Of a stretch of 49,690 nt of DNA, positions 47,147 through 49,690 are shown in pieces. Source of the DNA: an uncultured Bermanella sp. (lineage in GTDB: Bacteria > Pseudomonadota > Gammaproteobacteria > Pseudomonadales > Oceanobacteraceae); NCBI GenBank assembly GCA_913058575.1, contig CAJXRF010000044.1, positions 1 to 49,690 of the forward strand. Direction: 5' to 3'. The notes beneath the pieces are model-generated. The model made no database searches. It was not told the DNA's origin and was given only the letters and a program-made list of their open reading frames with translations. The position numbers were made by a program, and so were the translations under genes. Every line of letters starts with the position of its first letter. The first letter of the stretch is position 1.

Positions 47147-49270
47147 TTGCCCACAATAGATGCACTGGCCGAGCGCCTAAGCAGCTATCTTGAGCCCGAG
47201 CAAATCAATCAGGTTTGCAGGGCTTATCATTACGCCGAGCAAGCCCATGAAGGGCAATATCGCCGTAGTGGCGATCCTTATATTATCCATCCTTTGGCTG
47301 TGGCCAATATCCTTTCGCAAATGCACATGGACCCTCAAAGTCTCATGGCCGCTATGCTGCACGACGTAATTGAAGATACCGCTGTGCCTAAAGATGCATT
47401 GGTTCAGCAATTTGGCGATACCGTGACCGAGCTTGTAGATGGGGTTTCTAAACTGACCCACATTAAGTTCGAAAGCCAAGAGGAAAAACAAGCCGGTAAT
47501 TTCCAAAAAATGGCCATGGCCATGGCGCGCGATATTCGCGTAATTTTGGTGAAACTGGCTGACCGCCTGCATAATATGCGCACTCTGGATGCCATGCCTC
47601 CAGATAAGAAACGCCGCATAGCCCGTGAAACCCTGGAAATTTATGCCCCCATTGCCAATCGTTTGGGCATAAGCAATATTCGCATTGAGTTAGAAGACTT
47701 GTGCTTTAACGCCAAGCATCCTATGCGCTCTAAAATGATTCAAAAAGCGGTTAAGGCAGCCCGTGGCAATCGCAGTGAGCTGGTAGATAAAATAAGCGAC
47801 TCTGTTAAAAAGCGCTTAAAAGAGGAAGGTTTAAAGGCTCGAGTGATGGGTCGAGAAAAACACCTCTACAGTATCTATCGAAAAATGAAGGAGCAGAAAA
47901 AGTCCTTCAACCAAATTATGGATGTATACGGTTTCCGTATCATCGTGGATAACGCCGATAGCAGTTATCGTGCCCTAGGTTTTATTCACAATCTTTATAA
48001 GCCGGTTCCCGGTCGCTTTAAAGATTATATCGCTATTCCAAAGGCCAATGGTTATCAGTCTTTGCACACCACAGTGGTCGGTGTGGGTGGCGTACACATT
48101 GAGATTCAAATTCGTACAGAAGAAATGGAAGCCATGGCCCACAATGGCATTGCTGCTCATTGGCTTTATAAAGACGAAGAAGATGAAAGCATTGGTAATC
48201 AGCGTGCTCGTAAATGGATTCAAGGCTTGCTTGAACTTCAACAGCGCGCCGGTAACCCGCAAGAATTCATTGAATCGGTGAAACTGGATTTATTCCCAGA
48301 CGACACTTACCTGTTTACGCCCAAAGGGCGCATTGTGGAAATGCCTAAAGAAAGTACTCCAGTGGACTTTGCTTACAGCGTTCACAGTGATGTGGGTAAT
48401 ACATGCGTGGGCTGTCGAGTAGACCAGCAATTGGCCCCTTTAAGTACTAAGTTGTACAGCGGCCAAACGGTGGAGATTATTACTGCACCGGGTGCTAGCC
48501 CTAACCCTTCTTGGTTGAATTTTGTGGTGACCAGTAAGGCGCGAAGCAATATTCGTCATTACCTTAAAAACCAGAAGCATGATCAATCTATATCCTTAGG
48601 CAAGCGCTTGTTAGGCGGTGCCCTGTCCATGTTCCAGTTGGATTTAAATGAAATAGAAATAAATCATCTAGAGCATTTGGTGAAAGAATTTGGTGCTATC
48701 GACTTTGACATTATTCTTGAAGAAATTGGTCTCGGCACTCGCTCTCCACAAGCTATTGCGCGGCGTATTGCCATGTTTGCCTTAGGCGAAGATAACGGCG
48801 TTTCTTCGGTGACCAGCGAAGGCGTGTTTAGCATTAGCGGTAAAGAAGGTGGCGTAATGAGCTATGCCAAATGTTGTAGCCCAATTCCAGGGGATGACAT
48901 TGTAGGCTTCTCAAGCGCAGGTCGTGGCTTAATCGTACACACCAGCAACTGTAAAAATATGCAGGACATGCTGGATCAAACCGATAAGTGTTTACCACTT
49001 ATTTGGGATGACAATATTCGCGAAGACTTCTCCGTAACCTTGCGTTTATGGGTAGGCAGTGGCCGTGGTTTAGTGGCCCAATTAGCAGCATTGGTAAGTG
49101 AAGCCGACGGTAACCTTGAGCAAATAAGCGTAGATGACAAAGATGCTACCTTAAGTGTGGTGAGTTTGCGCATTGGTGTACAAGGGCGTAAACACTTGGC
49201 TGATGTCATGCGAAAGCTTAAAAAGAATAAAGCCGTTAATAAGATTACTCGTCAAAAAAATGCAGTATAA
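47147..49270 (+). CDS. spoT: Bifunctional (p)ppGpp synthetase/hydrolase SpoT
   Basis: 707 residues. The hydrolase HD motif is LHDVIEDT (about 72-79). The synthetase region carries YSIYRKMKEQKKSFNQIMDVYGFRI, then GRFKDYIAIPKANGYQSLHTTV, whose RFKD element marks bifunctional Rel/SpoT enzymes. TGS (about 385-450, DLFPDDTYLFTPKGRIVEMP) and C-terminal zinc-finger-like (CCSPIPGDDI) and ACT domains follow. Start is TTG at 47147, 5 bases after a strong AGGAGG at 47136-47141. It sets ppGpp levels in the cytoplasm. Confidence 0.96.
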   Translation: MPTIDALAERLSSYLEPEQINQVCRAYHYAEQAHEGQYRRSGDPYIIHPLAVANILSQMHMDPQSLMAAMLHDVIEDTAVPKDALVQQFGDTVTELVDGVSKLTHIKFESQEEKQAGNFQKMAMAMARDIRVILVKLADRLHNMRTLDAMPPDKKRRIARETLEIYAPIANRLGISNIRIELEDLCFNAKHPMRSKMIQKAVKAARGNRSELVDKISDSVKKRLKEEGLKARVMGREKHLYSIYRKMKEQKKSFNQIMDVYGFRIIVDNADSSYRALGFIHNLYKPVPGRFKDYIAIPKANGYQSLHTTVVGVGGVHIEIQIRTEEMEAMAHNGIAAHWLYKDEEDESIGNQRARKWIQGLLELQQRAGNPQEFIESVKLDLFPDDTYLFTPKGRIVEMPKESTPVDFAYSVHSDVGNTCVGCRVDQQLAPLSTKLYSGQTVEIITAPGASPNPSWLNFVVTSKARSNIRHYLKNQKHDQSISLGKRLLGGALSMFQLDLNEIEINHLEHLVKEFGAIDFDIILEEIGLGTRSPQAIARRIAMFALGEDNGVSSVTSEGVFSISGKEGGVMSYAKCCSPIPGDDIVGFSSAGRGLIVHTSNCKNMQDMLDQTDKCLPLIWDDNIREDFSVTLRLWVGSGRGLVAQLAALVSEADGNLEQISVDDKDATLSVVSLRIGVQGRKHLADVMRKLKKNKAVNKITRQKNAV

Positions 49271-49315
49271 GCAAAGCTCAGGCTGGCTTAGAAAAGTGAA
49301 GAAACAGGACAAACC

Positions 49316-49690
49316 ATGAAAGAAATTATTCATACCGATAAAGCACCACAGGCCATTGGAACATATTCACAAGCAGTTAAAGTGGGTAAAACTGTTTATC
49401 TTTCTGGGCAAATTCCATTGGTTCCAGAAACCATGGAAATGGTGGAAGGTGATTTCAGTGCAAATGTGCGTCGTGTATTTGATAACCTAACAGCAGTATG
49501 TGAAGCGGCGGGTGGTTCTTTGCAAGACATTGCTAAGTTAAATATTTTCTTAACCGATCTTGGTAACTTTGCCACAGTAAATACTATTATGGCGGATTAC
49601 TTTGAGCAGCCATATCCTGCTCGTGCGGCCATAGGTATTGCACAATTGCCTAAAGATGCTGAAGTAGAAATGGATGGTGTTTTAGAGCTG
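49316..49690 (+). CDS. ridA: RidA-family enamine/imine deaminase (3' end beyond the window)
   Basis: 125 codons are visible and the frame is open at the right edge; only a few residues should be missing. [24 protein letters not shown] and [16 protein letters not shown] match the RidA/YjgF N-terminus, and [21 protein letters not shown] contains the Arg that binds the substrate carboxylate. RidA removes reactive 2-aminoacrylate-type intermediates. Follows spoT by 45 bases, as in pseudomonads. Confidence 0.95.
   Translation, partial: MKEIIHTDKAPQAIGTYSQAVKVGKTVYLSGQIPLVPETMEMVEGDFSANVRRVFDNLTAVCEAAGGSLQDIAKLNIFLTDLGNFATVNTIMADYFEQPYPARAAIGIAQLPKDAEVEMDGVLEL

Overview
The window is a chromosomal segment of a gammaproteobacterium. 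Protein sequences and gene order point to a marine relative of Pseudomonas in the Oceanospirillales sense (the Bermanella/Oleispira type is my guess, not shown). Several blocks follow the order I remember from Pseudomonas aeruginosa PAO1: mutM ... ggt-fdx-coaD-GMC oxidoreductase-aldehyde dehydrogenase-TetR-rsmD-M16-ftsYEX-rpoH; hemW-rdgB-DUF4426-metW-metX-yggT; lptM-lysA-dapF-DUF484-HAD; and rph-yicC-gmk-rpoZ-spoT-ridA. Almost all of it is housekeeping DNA. There are no rRNA or tRNA genes, CRISPR arrays or recognisable transposases.

Layout. 1-9 kb: end of a dicarboxylate symporter gene, an unknown exported protein, an HDOD protein with a YbaK-like N-terminus, oxyR-recG, an atypical SDR, a small membrane protein, mutM, and rpmB-rpmG. 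9-16 kb: class I adenylate cyclase, then lptM-lysA-dapF-DUF484-HAD, from which the usual xerC is missing, and a short lipoprotein gene too small for routine ORF calling. 16-21 kb: an exported CocE-type hydrolase, elyC, a lipoprotein-type gamma-glutamyltranspeptidase, a YfhL-type ferredoxin and coaD. 21-26.4 kb: a three-gene alcohol/aldehyde oxidation operon (aldehyde dehydrogenase, Tat-exported subunit, GMC oxidoreductase) divergent from a TetR gene. A perfect palindrome sits between the -35 and -10 of the operon promoter. 26.4-32.5 kb: rsmD, a degenerate M16 protein, ftsY-ftsE-ftsX, and rpoH behind a sigma-E-like promoter. 32.5-32.7 kb: four tandem copies of a degenerate repeat. 32.7-39.8 kb: DUF423, trmB, a PA4642-family gene, the metX-metW-DUF4426-rdgB-hemW operon, yggT and rph.

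40.8-45.9 kb is the clearest accessory region. Between yicC and gmk, which are often neighbours, lie a SEC-C zinc-motif protein and, convergent with it, a protein of about 1340 residues. The large protein has an N-terminal NACHT/STAND-type NTPase, a long helical middle and a C-terminal PD-(D/E)XK nuclease-like domain. It looks like an NLR-style antiphage protein with the effector at the C-terminus, the reverse of the common Avs layout. This is the best candidate for an undescribed system here. The two genes are A+T-richer than their neighbours in the stretches I counted by hand. The window closes with gmk, rpoZ, spoT (TTG start) and a nearly complete ridA.
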